33,591 bases of DNA from Methylobacterium soli (GCF_008806385.1 NZ_VZZK01000011.1:142351-175941), one strand, 5' to 3'; positions 1 through 8,035 are shown, numbered from the stretch's first letter. Numbers and translations are program-made. The notes: generated from the letters alone by a model not told the origin.

Positions 1-372
1 GTCCTTGCCCACGATGCCGAGGGTGAGTTCCGTCACGGCCGGCAGGAGCAGCACGCCCCCGGCCGCCGCCAGGAGCTGCGCCGCGAGCACGGTCAGGAAG
101 CCGTAGGCTGGCAGGATGAGCAGGGTGCCTCCCAGGATGGCCAGGCAGGCCAGCCCGATCAGCAGGCGCGGACGGCCGAGGCGATCAACGAGGGCTCCGG
201 CTGGGCCGCTCATGACCAGCGCCCCGATGCCGACGAGGGTGGTGACGAACCCGACCCGTACCGGCGACCAGCCGTTCGTCTCCGCGAGCCAGGTGCCGAG
301 AAACGGTCCAAGGCCACCCTGGATATCGCCGATGGAGACGTTGATGAGGCCGAGATGCGTGGTCGCGTTCAT
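1..372 (-). CDS. MFS transporter, N-terminal part (cut by left edge)
   Basis: The reverse strand reads open from an ATG at 370-372 to base 1, giving 124 codons with no stop, so the rest of the gene lies outside the window. The translation shows alternating hydrophobic helices and, at about residues 56-70, the motif GPAGALVDRLGRPR. This matches motif A of the major facilitator superfamily, found in the loop between helices 2 and 3. A further helix ends in PAYGFLTVLAAQLLAAAGG. It is an inner-membrane secondary transporter, and the substrate cannot be told from this fragment. The Shine-Dalgarno sequence is weak, so the start is less sure than the family. The gene points away from the secreted protein at 628, and the space between them holds a pair of mirrored palindromes that may control it. 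Confidence 0.85.
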   Translation of the reverse strand, partial: MNATTHLGLINVSIGDIQGGLGPFLGTWLAETNGWSPVRVGFVTTLVGIGALVMSGPAGALVDRLGRPRLLIGLACLAILGGTLLILPAYGFLTVLAAQLLAAAGGVLLLPAVTELTLGIVGKD

Positions 373-472
373 GGATCTGCCGATTACGGGATGCTGGCAT
401 CGCTCGGGAGGCGATGCTGGACGTCCTGGGACGGCCCTGGAGAAGGGACCGAGCCGGTAAGCGCGCAGCCTA

Positions 473-570
473 GGGAAACGGTTCCGCTTATTCCCGCTGC
501 CTAATGCCGCGGCGCGGCGTCAAGCGCAGTCGATCCCGCCAATCGGGCAATAAACGCGGAACCGTTTCCC
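473..570. promoter_or_regulatory. Paired palindromic operator candidate
   Basis: A 15-base sequence GGGAAACGGTTCCGC at 473-487 recurs as its exact reverse complement at 556-570. Each arm is itself an imperfect palindrome of the form GGAA-N4-TTCC with a central CG, at 474-485 and 558-569. That form resembles LacI-family operators. The centres are 84 bp apart, about eight helical turns, which would suit DNA looping. The sites lie between the divergent MFS gene and the secreted protein gene at 628. No regulator gene is inside the window. The repeat is seen directly; the LacI-type reading is inference. Confidence 0.5.
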
Positions 571-627
571 CGTTCTCGCCGTATCTGCTCCACGCTTGAA
601 GCACATCCTGATGCGGAGAAAGCATTC

Positions 628-885
628 ATGTTTCGGAAACCAGCCGTGATCCTGTTCTCTGCCCTGGCTCTGGCCGGCGGCGTCCTCGGCACCTCGACGG
701 CTGCTATGGCGGATCCGCCCTGGGCTCGTGGCGAGCGCGGCTTCCATCATGGTGGGCCGCCCGGTTGGGCTCCTGCGCATGGCTGGCGGCGTCACCATGA
801 ATTCGGCGGCCACGGCCGCTCCTACCGCGGCGCGCGGTTCTACGAGAATCGTCGCTTCGGCGGCCACCGCGGCTACGGTTACTGA
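628..885 (+). CDS. Small secreted His/Gly/Arg-rich protein
   Basis: This 85-residue protein begins with a clear Sec signal peptide: FRK, a hydrophobic stretch to about residue 28, then an AMA-D cleavage site. The mature part of about 55 residues is dominated by Gly, His, Arg, Trp and Tyr in low-complexity order (for example GGHGRSYRGARFYENRRFGG). No known enzymatic domain is visible. Small exported proteins of this composition are common in methylobacteria and relatives and usually lack a known function. Metal binding through the histidines, or association with nucleic acid or envelope polymers, would be speculative. A GGAGAA Shine-Dalgarno lies just upstream of the ATG, and signal peptide plus ribosome site support a real gene. 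Confidence 0.75.
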   Translation: MFRKPAVILFSALALAGGVLGTSTAAMADPPWARGERGFHHGGPPGWAPAHGWRRHHEFGGHGRSYRGARFYENRRFGGHRGYGY

Positions 886-993
886 GACCCCGGGAGACCG
901 GACTCGTAAACCCCGTCGAGACCCCTGCCCCGGTCCGCCTTGCGCGGACTGGGGCAGCCCGCATGAACAATCCCGCAAGCTGATCAGCAGGAC

Positions 994-1578
994 ATGGCCT
1001 TGATCCTTCTCCGCTCGATTGTTCTGGCGACGACGCTCATCGTGGCATCCAGCGCGATGGCGCAGACGGTCGAGGAAGTGCCGGAAGCCGCGGAGGTCGA
1101 AGCCGTGCAACCCGGTCCGCCCCCACCGCTGCCGGACATCTCCGACCCGAATTCCCGCTCCGGCGAAGCGCTCGCTGAGCCCGATGCGCGTTCGGGCATT
1201 CCGAAGGCGCTGCGCGGCTCGGCAAGCAAGGCCGGCGGGCCGGCGAACGACCTGAACCCGAGCGGTCAGCCGCAGGAGGCACCGCTCCCGCGATCCGACC
1301 TCGCCAGGGTCATCGCCGGCCAGGCGCTGTTCCACGGCAATTATTGTGGCGCCGGTCAGCGCGGCAGCGACCTTCCGCCGACCGATGATCTAGACGCCGC
1401 CTGCCAGCGTCACGATGCTTGCTACGACACGGCCGGCTATCGCTCCTGCGCGTGCGACCGAGCGCTCAAGCGGGAGGCGGCTGCGGTTTCCGAGCGGACG
1501 AGTGTGTCCTTGCAGGTGCGCCAGCGCGCCTTGAGCGTCGCCGAGGCCGCCGATGCCATGGCCTGCCAGGCGCCGTGA
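994..1578 (+). CDS. Secreted phospholipase A2-like protein
   Basis: This 194-residue protein has a signal peptide ending at about residue 23 (SSAMA-Q), then a Pro- and acid-rich linker to about residue 105. The C-terminal domain carries the hallmarks of secretory phospholipase A2: a calcium-loop motif YCGAG (117-121) followed by Gly-rich sequence, the active-site motif ACQRHDACY (136-144) with catalytic His140 and calcium-ligand Asp141, and CACD (152-155), matching the second signature with its supporting Asp. Family members hydrolyse the sn-2 ester of phospholipids with calcium. The cysteines fit disulfides, so action outside the cytoplasm is expected. An AGGA lies unusually close to the ATG, but the signal peptide supports this start. 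The linker and reduced cysteine set differ from animal enzymes, so activity is inferred. Confidence 0.75.
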   Translation: MALILLRSIVLATTLIVASSAMAQTVEEVPEAAEVEAVQPGPPPPLPDISDPNSRSGEALAEPDARSGIPKALRGSASKAGGPANDLNPSGQPQEAPLPRSDLARVIAGQALFHGNYCGAGQRGSDLPPTDDLDAACQRHDACYDTAGYRSCACDRALKREAAAVSERTSVSLQVRQRALSVAEAADAMACQAP

Positions 1579-1988
1579 GGGATCCGGTGGCGCAATCGCG
1601 CCAGCGCGGCCGTGAACGAGGCGGCGTCCGGTTCCGCCTTCGCGCATAGCGCCGAGCTGAAGCGACACTTACAGTCATCGGGTCGGCGAAAAGCCGGATG
1701 CACGCGTCGGTCCCTGACCATGTTGACGCCCATGGACAATCCTGAGGGCGAGGAGCCGAGGTGGGGCGCTGCCGGCACGCCTTGGCCTCATCGGGTGCGC
1801 GGATCGCAGCATCGGCCGAGGCACTGTGATTGCCACCCCGCCGCATTCATGCAGGATGCGCATGATCAGGGCGGCCGGCCGCTGCATTTCGCGGGCGTCT
1901 CCGCCGGGGCGCGACGTCCGTCGCGCGAGACCACCATTGAACGCCGCGCGGGGCGCCCGCCAGGTCGGTCGCACGGGAGGTCGAGACC
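1579..1988. other. Intergenic region without a recognised gene
   Basis: About 410 bases separate the phospholipase-like gene from the VOC gene. Both strands have open frames here, but none has a plausible ribosome site, composition or recognisable motif. The GGGAGG at about 1976-1981 is the ribosome site of the VOC gene. No convincing promoter or terminator was seen. Confidence 0.5.
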
Positions 1989-2423
1989 ATGCTCAGGCAT
2001 TTTGACCATCTCACCATCGTGGTTCGGGACCTCGACCGCGCGAAGGCATTTTTCGCCGTCCTGGGCTTCCAGGAAGCCATGTCCGTGGTGATCGCCGGAG
2101 CCCCCTTCTCGGGCTACATGGGCGTTCCCGACATCGAGGCGGACCACGTGACGCTCGTCCTGGGTGAGGTGACACCGAGAACCGAGATCCAGCTCCTGCA
2201 TTACCGGCACCCAGATCCGCTGCCGGATCCGCACATCCGCGAGCTGAACAAGATCGGCATGAACCACATCTGCTTCGCCGTCGACGACGTCGAGGAGGAA
2301 GTCGCCAAGCTGAGGGGCCACGGCTTCGAGCCCCGCAATGCGGTCATGGATTTCCACTCGCGCAAGCTCGTGTTCATCGACGGACCGGAGGGCGTCACCG
2401 TCGAATTGGCCGAGTGGCATTAG
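1989..2423 (+). CDS. VOC superfamily protein (glyoxalase/dioxygenase fold)
   Basis: This 144-residue protein has the vicinal-oxygen-chelate layout: two beta-alpha-beta-beta-beta modules, the first opening with FDHLTIVVRDLDRAKAFF and the second with MNHICFAVDDVEEEVAKL. The likely metal ligands are the His near residue 7, the His of NHICFAV and the Glu of the final strand VTVELAEW. The family includes glyoxalase I, extradiol dioxygenases, epimerases and fosfomycin/bleomycin resistance proteins, and the sequence does not decide which applies. GGGAGG about ten bases upstream supports the ATG. It stands alone, with no metabolic partner beside it, so the substrate is unknown. Confidence 0.85.
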   Translation: MLRHFDHLTIVVRDLDRAKAFFAVLGFQEAMSVVIAGAPFSGYMGVPDIEADHVTLVLGEVTPRTEIQLLHYRHPDPLPDPHIRELNKIGMNHICFAVDDVEEEVAKLRGHGFEPRNAVMDFHSRKLVFIDGPEGVTVELAEWH

Positions 2424-2604
2424 GGGCTCAGCCCTGCCATGACGCTTCCGTTCAGTGCCGGTCTGGACTACGCCGACCGTGCGCTCAGGCGATCGACGCA
2501 GCCGACAGGCGGACTTGCGACAATCCCGGGCGCGGGTCTCCCCGGGTCGAGGCCAGCCCATGGCCGGAAGGGTCCGGGCGACGGGACAAGGGGTCGGGCC
2601 GCCG

Positions 2605-2835
2605 CTACCATCCTCCGCGTTGCAGGCGGCAATATCCCCCGTTGTTCCGGTAGCCGGCCGGGCAGCGACGCACACACGCGCCAGCCGCGAATTTAAGGGG
2701 CGGCGGACACGCGTTCCTGAACCGGGGCTGCCGATATTCAAAGGATTGGGCGGGGCTCTGCGCCGTCGCCGCACCGACTATGCCGATCGAACCGATGATC
2801 GCGATGATGAGGATGCGGGCGAGACGCGTTTGCAT
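2605..2835 (-). CDS. Small exported Cys-containing protein
   Basis: This 76-residue protein begins with a signal peptide (hydrophobic LARILIIAIIGSIGIVGAATA, cleavage near AQS). The mature part ends in a compact cysteine region with CPPPLKF, CVRRCPAGYRNN and YCRLQRGGW, giving four cysteines that could form two disulfides. Short exported proteins with this CPxG...C pattern are frequent in rhizobia and methylobacteria, but I know of no assigned function. GGAGG six bases before the ATG supports the start. The gene is monocistronic. Signal peptide, ribosome site and regular cysteine spacing together make it convincing despite its size. Confidence 0.75.
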   Translation of the reverse strand: MQTRLARILIIAIIGSIGIVGAATAQSPAQSFEYRQPRFRNACPPPLKFAAGACVRRCPAGYRNNGGYCRLQRGGW

Positions 2836-3005
2836 TGGACCCTCCGCTCGACAATGGGTCGGCTGTTGCGGCTGACCACTTGCGGGCGGTCCACCTCTGG
2901 ACCGGAACGTCTTAGGATAATCCCCTCAGTCCGCTTTTGTCGATTGCGAAGGGTTTCGAGTTTTCCGGGTCATGCGAGACCCTCGCTCGCCGCAGGCGAG
3001 AGAAG

Positions 3006-3035
3006 GACGCCCCGGGCGGGAGACCCCAGGGCGTC
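3006..3035 (-). terminator. Hairpin downstream of Omp25-like gene
   Basis: GACGCCC at 3006-3012 pairs with GGGCGTC at 3029-3035, a 7-bp stem 70 bases past the stop of the minus-strand barrel gene. On that strand the stem is followed by CCTTCTCTC, a weak pyrimidine tract. It is a plausible but not strong intrinsic terminator. Confidence 0.4.
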
Positions 3036-3104
3036 GTCTGCTCCCGTGACCCGATGCGTCGACCGGGTCACGCGCGATGGGCCGGCTCACGCCCGGGACG
3101 GCGC

Positions 3105-3971
3105 TCAGTACGTGCCGAACTTGTAGTTCACGCCGGCCCGCACCACCGCGAACTCGATCGGGTTGTTGCGGGCAATGAAGCCCGGCGCCAAGAAGGTCGC
3201 ACCCGTCGCCGCGTTGAACGCGAACAGGCCGTTGTTGCGGTTGTTGCGCTCCAGGTTCACGTAGAGACCTTCGACCTTCACGGTCACGGCCGAGGACCGG
3301 AAGAAGTTCAGCCAACTGTCGGAGGACAAGGCGTATTCGAGGCCGCCGCCGGCGGTCCAGCCGGTGCGGAAATCGTCCGTGGAATTGTTGGGCAGGCCGA
3401 ACTCGCGACCGCCCCCGGAGCCATAGGCGAAGCCGCCGGTGCCGTAGAACAGGGTGCGATCCCAGGCATAGCCGAGGCGGCCCCGCACGGTGCCGAAGAA
3501 GTCGAGGCCCGCCAAGCCAACCGGGTTGGCGAACGCGATGTTGGCTGCCGGCGCGAAGTCGGGGGTCAGCAGGAAGCGGTTCCGGTTGCGCCCGAAATCG
3601 ACGTATTGCGCATCCGCCTCGAAGCCGATGACGAAGCCCGAACCTGGGGTGAACTGATAATTGTAACCGATCTGACCACCGCCACTGAAACCATCGAGGG
3701 ATTGGCGGCCGCCGAACACGACCTGCGAGGGGGCGAGCGGCCCGACGACCAGCGGGCTCCCGGCGGGCAGGTTCACGATGGTGGCGGCGTTGCTGCGCGA
3801 ACTGGCGTCGAACGCGTAGCCGGCGTTGAAACCGGCGTAGAAGCCCGTCCAGGTGAAGACCGGCACCGGCGTGAAGATCGGCGGCGGTTCGCGCCTGGGC
3901 AGGTCGGCGGCAGCGGCGGCGCCCATCAGGAGCGCTGTGGCCGTGCTGGTGAGGAATAGCTGTCTGATCAT
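3105..3971 (-). CDS. Omp25/RopB-type outer membrane beta-barrel protein
   Basis: This 288-residue protein starts at the ATG at 3969-3971, which has GAGG a few bases upstream and opens a signal peptide (MIRQLFLTSTATALLMG, cleavage near AAA-ADLP). The frame is open further upstream, but those residues would displace the signal. After a Pro-rich linker, TWTGFYAGFNAGYAF begins a series of amphipathic strands. These include GFVIGFEADAQYVDFG, VRGRLGYAWDRTLFYGTGG and GWTAGGGLEYAL, and the last strand ends in a Tyr (NYKFGTY). This pattern fits the alphaproteobacterial Omp25/Omp31 porin-like family, abundant small barrels of the outer membrane. Its linker resembles that of the larger barrel gene ending at 18191. 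Confidence 0.9.
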   Translation of the reverse strand: MIRQLFLTSTATALLMGAAAAADLPRREPPPIFTPVPVFTWTGFYAGFNAGYAFDASSRSNAATIVNLPAGSPLVVGPLAPSQVVFGGRQSLDGFSGGGQIGYNYQFTPGSGFVIGFEADAQYVDFGRNRNRFLLTPDFAPAANIAFANPVGLAGLDFFGTVRGRLGYAWDRTLFYGTGGFAYGSGGGREFGLPNNSTDDFRTGWTAGGGLEYALSSDSWLNFFRSSAVTVKVEGLYVNLERNNRNNGLFAFNAATGATFLAPGFIARNNPIEFAVVRAGVNYKFGTY

Positions 3972-4136
3972 GGGGTCCTCGCTTCCGTGATGGAAGATCG
4001 GCCAAGCTCGCGGGCCGGCCTCTCGCTGCCTAGTGCTGCAGAGCAACCTCAGGTCTTTCGTAGGAATCGTACGGCCTCGCAGCGTGGAGAGGACCTCCCC
4101 CCGCTGCGCGGCACAGTATTCGTTAAAATGACGCGT

Positions 4137-4176
4137 TTGAAAATAAAAAGGCCCCGCAGCCTGTGAGGCCGTGGGG
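4137..4176 (-). terminator. Strong orphan intrinsic terminator (minus strand)
   Basis: On the minus strand CCCC pairs with GGGG (4173-4176 with 4152-4155) and GGCCT/AGGC form an inner stem around a CAC loop. The hairpin is followed at once by CCTTTTTATTTT (complement of 4139-4150). This is the best T-tract terminator in the window. No convincing minus-strand gene ends just upstream of it, and the Omp25-like gene begins about 165 bases downstream. It could end a small RNA or act as an attenuator in a long barrel-gene leader. Confidence 0.6.
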
Positions 4177-4571
4177 ATTGAGGCTGTCGCTTGAAGCTCC
4201 GAGGACCAATCAGGAAAACTTCAAACCCGTCAGAACTGATTCACATGAGAACGACAAACTCAAAAACGCCGACGCTCCGCTCCAGACGGCGACTCGACCG
4301 GAGTTTTCTGCGATACCAAGTAAAATGAGCCGACACCCGGCACGCTTTCAGAGATGTTCCGAGCAATGGACAAGAGCGCCACCGGCCGGAGACAGGGCCG
4401 GGGAGCAGCTCCGGCCGGTGACGCGTGCGTGAACAAGTAAGCGTGCTCACCCGTCACCTGGGTGTTGCCGAAATTGGGCGGAGACGAGGCGACGGGAGTT
4501 CCTGTCTGAAACCGCACGTGGCCGATGCCGGAACAGCGCGTCGATCTTCACCGCTGCGTGGAGAGGAAGCG
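4177..4571. other. Gene-poor region upstream of the orphan terminator
   Basis: About 400 bases with A+T content visibly above that of the neighbouring genes, especially 4200-4340. Short minus-strand frames exist but lack ribosome sites and recognisable composition. A minus-strand transcript through here would end at the terminator at 4137-4176. I found no convincing promoter by eye, so a small RNA remains a hypothesis. Confidence 0.35.
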
Positions 4572-4733
4572 ATGACCGTGCAGATCCGGAGCGAGAGGCC
4601 GGCCGCCCCGGGCGCGGATTCTCCGAGCATCGGGACAACACGGCTTCGCGACCTCCCCATCAAGCTCGACGACGCGACGGCCTGCCCTCGGGCGCTGGCG
4701 GCGTTGGAGGCCGCGGCGCCCGCGATGCGTTGA
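4572..4733 (+). CDS. Possible small protein, unknown function
   Basis: A 53-residue frame starts at an ATG preceded by GAGAGGAAG, one of the better ribosome sites in this gene-poor stretch. The product (MTVQIRSERPAAPGAD... to ...ALEAAAPAMR) is Ala/Pro/Arg-rich with no signal peptide, membrane helix or motif I recognise. No neighbour gives it context. The ribosome site and GC-rich codon use argue for it; the length and lack of a known relative argue against. Confidence 0.3.
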   Translation: MTVQIRSERPAAPGADSPSIGTTRLRDLPIKLDDATACPRALAALEAAAPAMR

Positions 4734-5702
4734 ACCCTCGTTCGAGGTGTTGCCCCGAGCGAGCATCCGAGCCGCCTCCGCGGGCCAGCCTTCTGGAGGC
4801 CGGCGGAGGCGCCTTATCCCATTCACTGCCGAGCTGGGTCTTCAAGATCACGCGGGTTCGGCAATTTTCATCCCAGGGCGTCTTCAAGAAAAAACGTAAA
4901 CAGATACAAGTTCTTTATAGAACCAAGCATGCGGATTTTAGCATTTGTTTGTCCGGTAATCCCGCCAGGATGGTAGGTTGCTCAATGGCTTGGCCGGAGC
5001 GGACCGCGCACGGGCTGTCCGCGATGGCACTTTCCACCAAGAGACGGAGGAGTTGGCAATCTGAACGCCCTCACCCCCTAGCCCTCGGCATGAACCTGTT
5101 CGGCAGCCGGCCGCTTCGACTGCCGCGAGGCCGATGCTCATGGGCACTCGGCACCGGGCCGGTCGTTTACATGAACCCAGTTGCAGGTGAGCGAAGCCAT
5201 CGGCCTTGGGATTGAATACTGATCCGCGAGGTCAGTTTCGCCCGAAGGTGAGCTTGGTTCACCAACCGCGCCGACAGGCGATGTCGCCACGCGCACAGGC
5301 GACATTGTGTTTCCGGGCGCGCGCTCTGAATTTTGAGTGTACCCTCAATACTTGCTTGTCGTACGGATCACACTCTCGCTTGTATAGGTGTTTGTTTCTT
5401 ATTTTATTGACTTCGAAAGGCGGTGGTCGGTCCGCCAACACGTTGCGTCGCGCCGGCAACACGAACGTTTTTCGTGGGAATTCAGGCAAGCACGCGCCAC
5501 TCGGCCCTCAAAGATCGAGTCGCCTGTGTCAGCCCGCATGGCCGCGAGCGGCGTCGCCGGCGTGCCGCCCCGTTCCGGTCCGCCGCGATCGACGCAATCG
5601 CGGCGGCGCAACCAGAAGGTCTTCGCCACCACGTCGCACCAGCGGCCGACATCATCCTCAAGCCTGCGCACGCGCAACCACCGTGGCAAGTGAGGCGGCG
5701 AC
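4734..5702. other. Long intergenic region with A+T-rich patches
   Basis: Nearly 1 kb before hpnR holds no gene I can support. A+T-rich patches occur at about 4850-4960 and 5325-5415, in contrast to the surrounding GC-rich DNA. TCTTCAAGA occurs twice (near 4840 and 4881), and GTTCT-TTAT-AGAAC at 4910-4923 is a small perfect inverted repeat. The end of the region holds the GTGAGG ribosome site of hpnR. No tRNA-like or transposon-like structure was seen. Confidence 0.4.
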
Positions 5703-7256
5703 ATGAAGGTTCTCGCGGTCCATCCGAGCGGGCTGATGTTCACGCGGGTCTTCCTGCGCCTCGAGCCGCTGGGTCTCGAGATCGTCGCCGGGACGGCGCG
5801 CAAAGCCGGACACGAGGTCAGGCTGATCGACCTCCAGGTCGAGTGCCACGCCGACTTTCATCGCCTCGTCCGCAGCTTCCGGCCCGACGTGATCGCCTTC
5901 TCGTGCAACTACCTCGCGAATGTGCCCGAGGTGATCGACCTCGCCAAAGCCGCCAAGCACGAGGTGCCACGCGGCTTCGTCTTCATCGGCGGTCACAGCG
6001 CGTCCTTCACGGCGCTGGAGCTTCTGGAACACGGGGCCGGCGCGATCGACTGTGTGCTCAAGGGCGAGGGCGAGGCCGTGCTGCCAGCCTTCCTGGAGGC
6101 GGTCGAGCACGATCGGGCCGCGGTCTCGCGCATGCCCGGCGCCGTGACCCTCGACGGCGAGGGACCGCCGCCGGGCTTCGTTGCCTCCCTCGACGATTCC
6201 CGTCCCGCCCGTGACCTGTTGCGCCACCGGCGCAAGTACTTCATCGGCGTGCTCGACCCGTGCGCCTCCGTCGAGTTCGCCCGAGGCTGCCCGTGGGACT
6301 GCACCTTCTGCTCGGCCTGGACCTTCTACGGCCGCTCCTACCGGGCGATGAGCCCGGAGCGCGCGGTCGAGGAGGTCGCCTCGATCGCCGAGCCCGGCAT
6401 CTTCCTCGTCGACGACGTCGCCTTCGTGCACGAGAAGCACGGGCTTGCCATCGGCGAAGGGTTGGCGCGGCGCGGGATTCGGAAGGAATACTATCTTGAG
6501 ACCCGCGGCGACGTGCTCCTGCGCAACAAGGATGTGTTTCGGTTCTGGACCGGAATCGGCCTCAAATACATGTTCATCGGGCTCGAGGCGGTGGACGAGG
6601 AGGGCTTGAGGAAGTTCCGCAAGCGCATCGCCCTCGACAGGAACTTCGAGGCGCTGGAATTCGCCCGCTCCCTCGGCGTGATGGTCGCGATCAATCTGAT
6701 TGCCGACCCGGATTGGGACCACGCCCGCTTCGAGGCCATCCGGCAATGGTGCCAGGAGATCCCCGAGATCGTGAATATCAGCGTGAACACGCCCTATCCC
6801 GGAACCGAGATCTGGCGCACCGAGACGCGGCCCCTGCAGAGCCTCGACTACCGGCTCTACGACATCCAGCACGCGGTGCTGCCGACGAAGCTGCCGCTGC
6901 ACGAATTCTACGCCGAGCTCGTGAAGACGCAGAGAGCCCTCTACCGCCGGCATGTCGGTTGGCGGGCGCTCGTCGCGCATGCCGGCATCGCGACGCGTAA
7001 TCTGATGCGCGGGCAGACGAACTACATGCGCATGCTGTGGAAGTTCGACAGCGTCTACGACCCCGCGCTCCAACTCGCCGACCACGCCCGCGAGGTGCGC
7101 TACGCGATGCGTCCGCCCCCGTCCCAGATCGCCGCGCCCGTCGATCCGCGCGCGCTCTACATCCACCCGCCGCAGGGCCGCAAAGGCCGCGCCTCCCTTG
7201 ACGATGCGAGCGAGCGCTTCGTCGACGGTACGCGCATGGGCGCCGTGGCGCCGTGA
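5703..7256 (+). CDS. hpnR: Hopanoid C-3 methylase, B12-binding radical SAM enzyme
   Basis: This 517-residue protein joins an N-terminal cobalamin-binding-type domain (about 1-150; LRLEPLGLEIVAGTARKAGHEVRLIDLQ, FSCNYLANVPE, FIGGHSASF) to a radical SAM core. The core's 4Fe-4S motif CPWDCTFC (Cys196, Cys200, Cys203) is followed by SAWTFYGRSYR, and later segments read VDDVAFVHEKHG, NLIADPDWDH and NTPYPGTE. From memory of the family these match HpnR, which adds a methyl group at C-3 of hopanoids. The length of about 510-520 residues also fits. A GTGAGG ribosome site supports the ATG. The gene precedes a secreted protein and an MMPL transporter on the same strand, consistent with lipid modification and movement. 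The main alternative is another B12 radical SAM methylase acting on a different lipid. Confidence 0.85.
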   Translation: MKVLAVHPSGLMFTRVFLRLEPLGLEIVAGTARKAGHEVRLIDLQVECHADFHRLVRSFRPDVIAFSCNYLANVPEVIDLAKAAKHEVPRGFVFIGGHSASFTALELLEHGAGAIDCVLKGEGEAVLPAFLEAVEHDRAAVSRMPGAVTLDGEGPPPGFVASLDDSRPARDLLRHRRKYFIGVLDPCASVEFARGCPWDCTFCSAWTFYGRSYRAMSPERAVEEVASIAEPGIFLVDDVAFVHEKHGLAIGEGLARRGIRKEYYLETRGDVLLRNKDVFRFWTGIGLKYMFIGLEAVDEEGLRKFRKRIALDRNFEALEFARSLGVMVAINLIADPDWDHARFEAIRQWCQEIPEIVNISVNTPYPGTEIWRTETRPLQSLDYRLYDIQHAVLPTKLPLHEFYAELVKTQRALYRRHVGWRALVAHAGIATRNLMRGQTNYMRMLWKFDSVYDPALQLADHAREVRYAMRPPPSQIAAPVDPRALYIHPPQGRKGRASLDDASERFVDGTRMGAVAP

Positions 7257-7264
7257 TGAAATCG

Positions 7265-7347
7265 AAGGCTGTCGTCAGAGGCCGACGACAGCCTTCAGGA
7301 TGATGCGTCGCCGACGAATGCGGTCCTGCTTCAGGTTGTCGTCGGCG
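7265..7347 (+). terminator. Two hairpins after hpnR
   Basis: AAGGCTGTCGTC (7265-7276) and GACGACAGCCTT (7284-7295) form a perfect 12-bp stem with a 7-base loop, starting eight bases after the hpnR stop. A second perfect inverted repeat, CGCCGACGA (7309-7317) with TCGTCGGCG (7339-7347), follows. Neither has a T tract, so they may terminate partially, stabilise the hpnR 3' end or pause polymerase before the next gene. Confidence 0.6.
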
Positions 7348-7376
7348 CCGGAGCTCATCGGGCTCGGGAGGCGAGG

Positions 7377-7952
7377 ATGGCAGGCGTTTTCATGTGGCCG
7401 GATGTTCACGCTCGGGTAGGCGCACGCTCAGCACCTCGCACTCAAGCGCGAGATGGAGCGAAGGGGCGTGTCTCGGGCCTCGTCGCCCTTATCGCCCTCC
7501 TCCAATGGGCGGCCTTCAGCGCCGAGGCGCAGAGAGGGATGGCGGAAGCCCCGTTCGCGGGACTTGCAGGAACCTGGTCCGGCAGCGGGACGGTCTCCCT
7601 GTCGGGCGGCGGGCGCGAGCGCATCCGCTGCCGCTCGACCCATCAGGTTGGCGGCAACGGGAATGCCGTCCAGAGCAACCTGCGCTGTGCGAGCGACAGC
7701 TATCAGTTCCAGCTCGCCAGCCGCATCAGCTACGGGGCCGGCGCGATCACCGGAACCTGGAGCGAGACGACCCGCGGCGTCTCCGGCACGCTGTCGGGCC
7801 ATGCCGATGTCGGGCAGCTCGCGGCGCGCGCGAGCGCGCCGGGCTTCGTGGCCGACCTCTCCCTCTCGACACGCGGTCGCCGGCAGGTGGTGACGATCCG
7901 GTCCGAGGGGACCGACCTCGCCGGTGCCTCGGTCACCCTCAATCGCGAGTGA
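7377..7952 (+). CDS. Secreted beta-rich protein of unknown function
   Basis: This 191-residue frame starts at an ATG preceded by GGGAGGCGAGG. A long N-region is followed by a hydrophobic signal segment (about 32-50, VSGLVALIALLQWAAFSAEA). The mature domain of about 135 residues looks all-beta, with repeated short strands such as GLAGTWSGSGTVSLSGG, ITGTWSETTRGVSGTLSG and FVADLSLSTRG. Two cysteines (RIRCRS, NLRCAS) could pair. Similar exported proteins are common in alphaproteobacteria but unassigned as far as I know. Because it sits between hpnR and a lipid-type transporter, a periplasmic lipid-carrier or envelope role is tempting but unproven. A later Met would shorten the N-region. Confidence 0.7.
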   Translation: MAGVFMWPDVHARVGARSAPRTQARDGAKGRVSGLVALIALLQWAAFSAEAQRGMAEAPFAGLAGTWSGSGTVSLSGGGRERIRCRSTHQVGGNGNAVQSNLRCASDSYQFQLASRISYGAGAITGTWSETTRGVSGTLSGHADVGQLAARASAPGFVADLSLSTRGRRQVVTIRSEGTDLAGASVTLNRE

Positions 7953-8035
7953 AGACCCGATCCGAAAGGGTGATCCCGGCGGCCTGGGCCATCGACGAAG
8001 CCGAACGCTCTGTCAGTGACGACCTACGAGGGCCG

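Noticed and set aside
559..585. A GGAAC...CGT stress-type (EcfG) promoter upstream of the secreted protein
   Set aside because: GGAAC is present but belongs to the mirrored palindrome, and the expected CGTT at 16-18 bases is only partly matched.
5658..7166. A 502-codon minus-strand frame opposite hpnR
   Set aside because: hpnR has a full radical SAM motif and a good start. The antisense frame is a shadow with no family signature.
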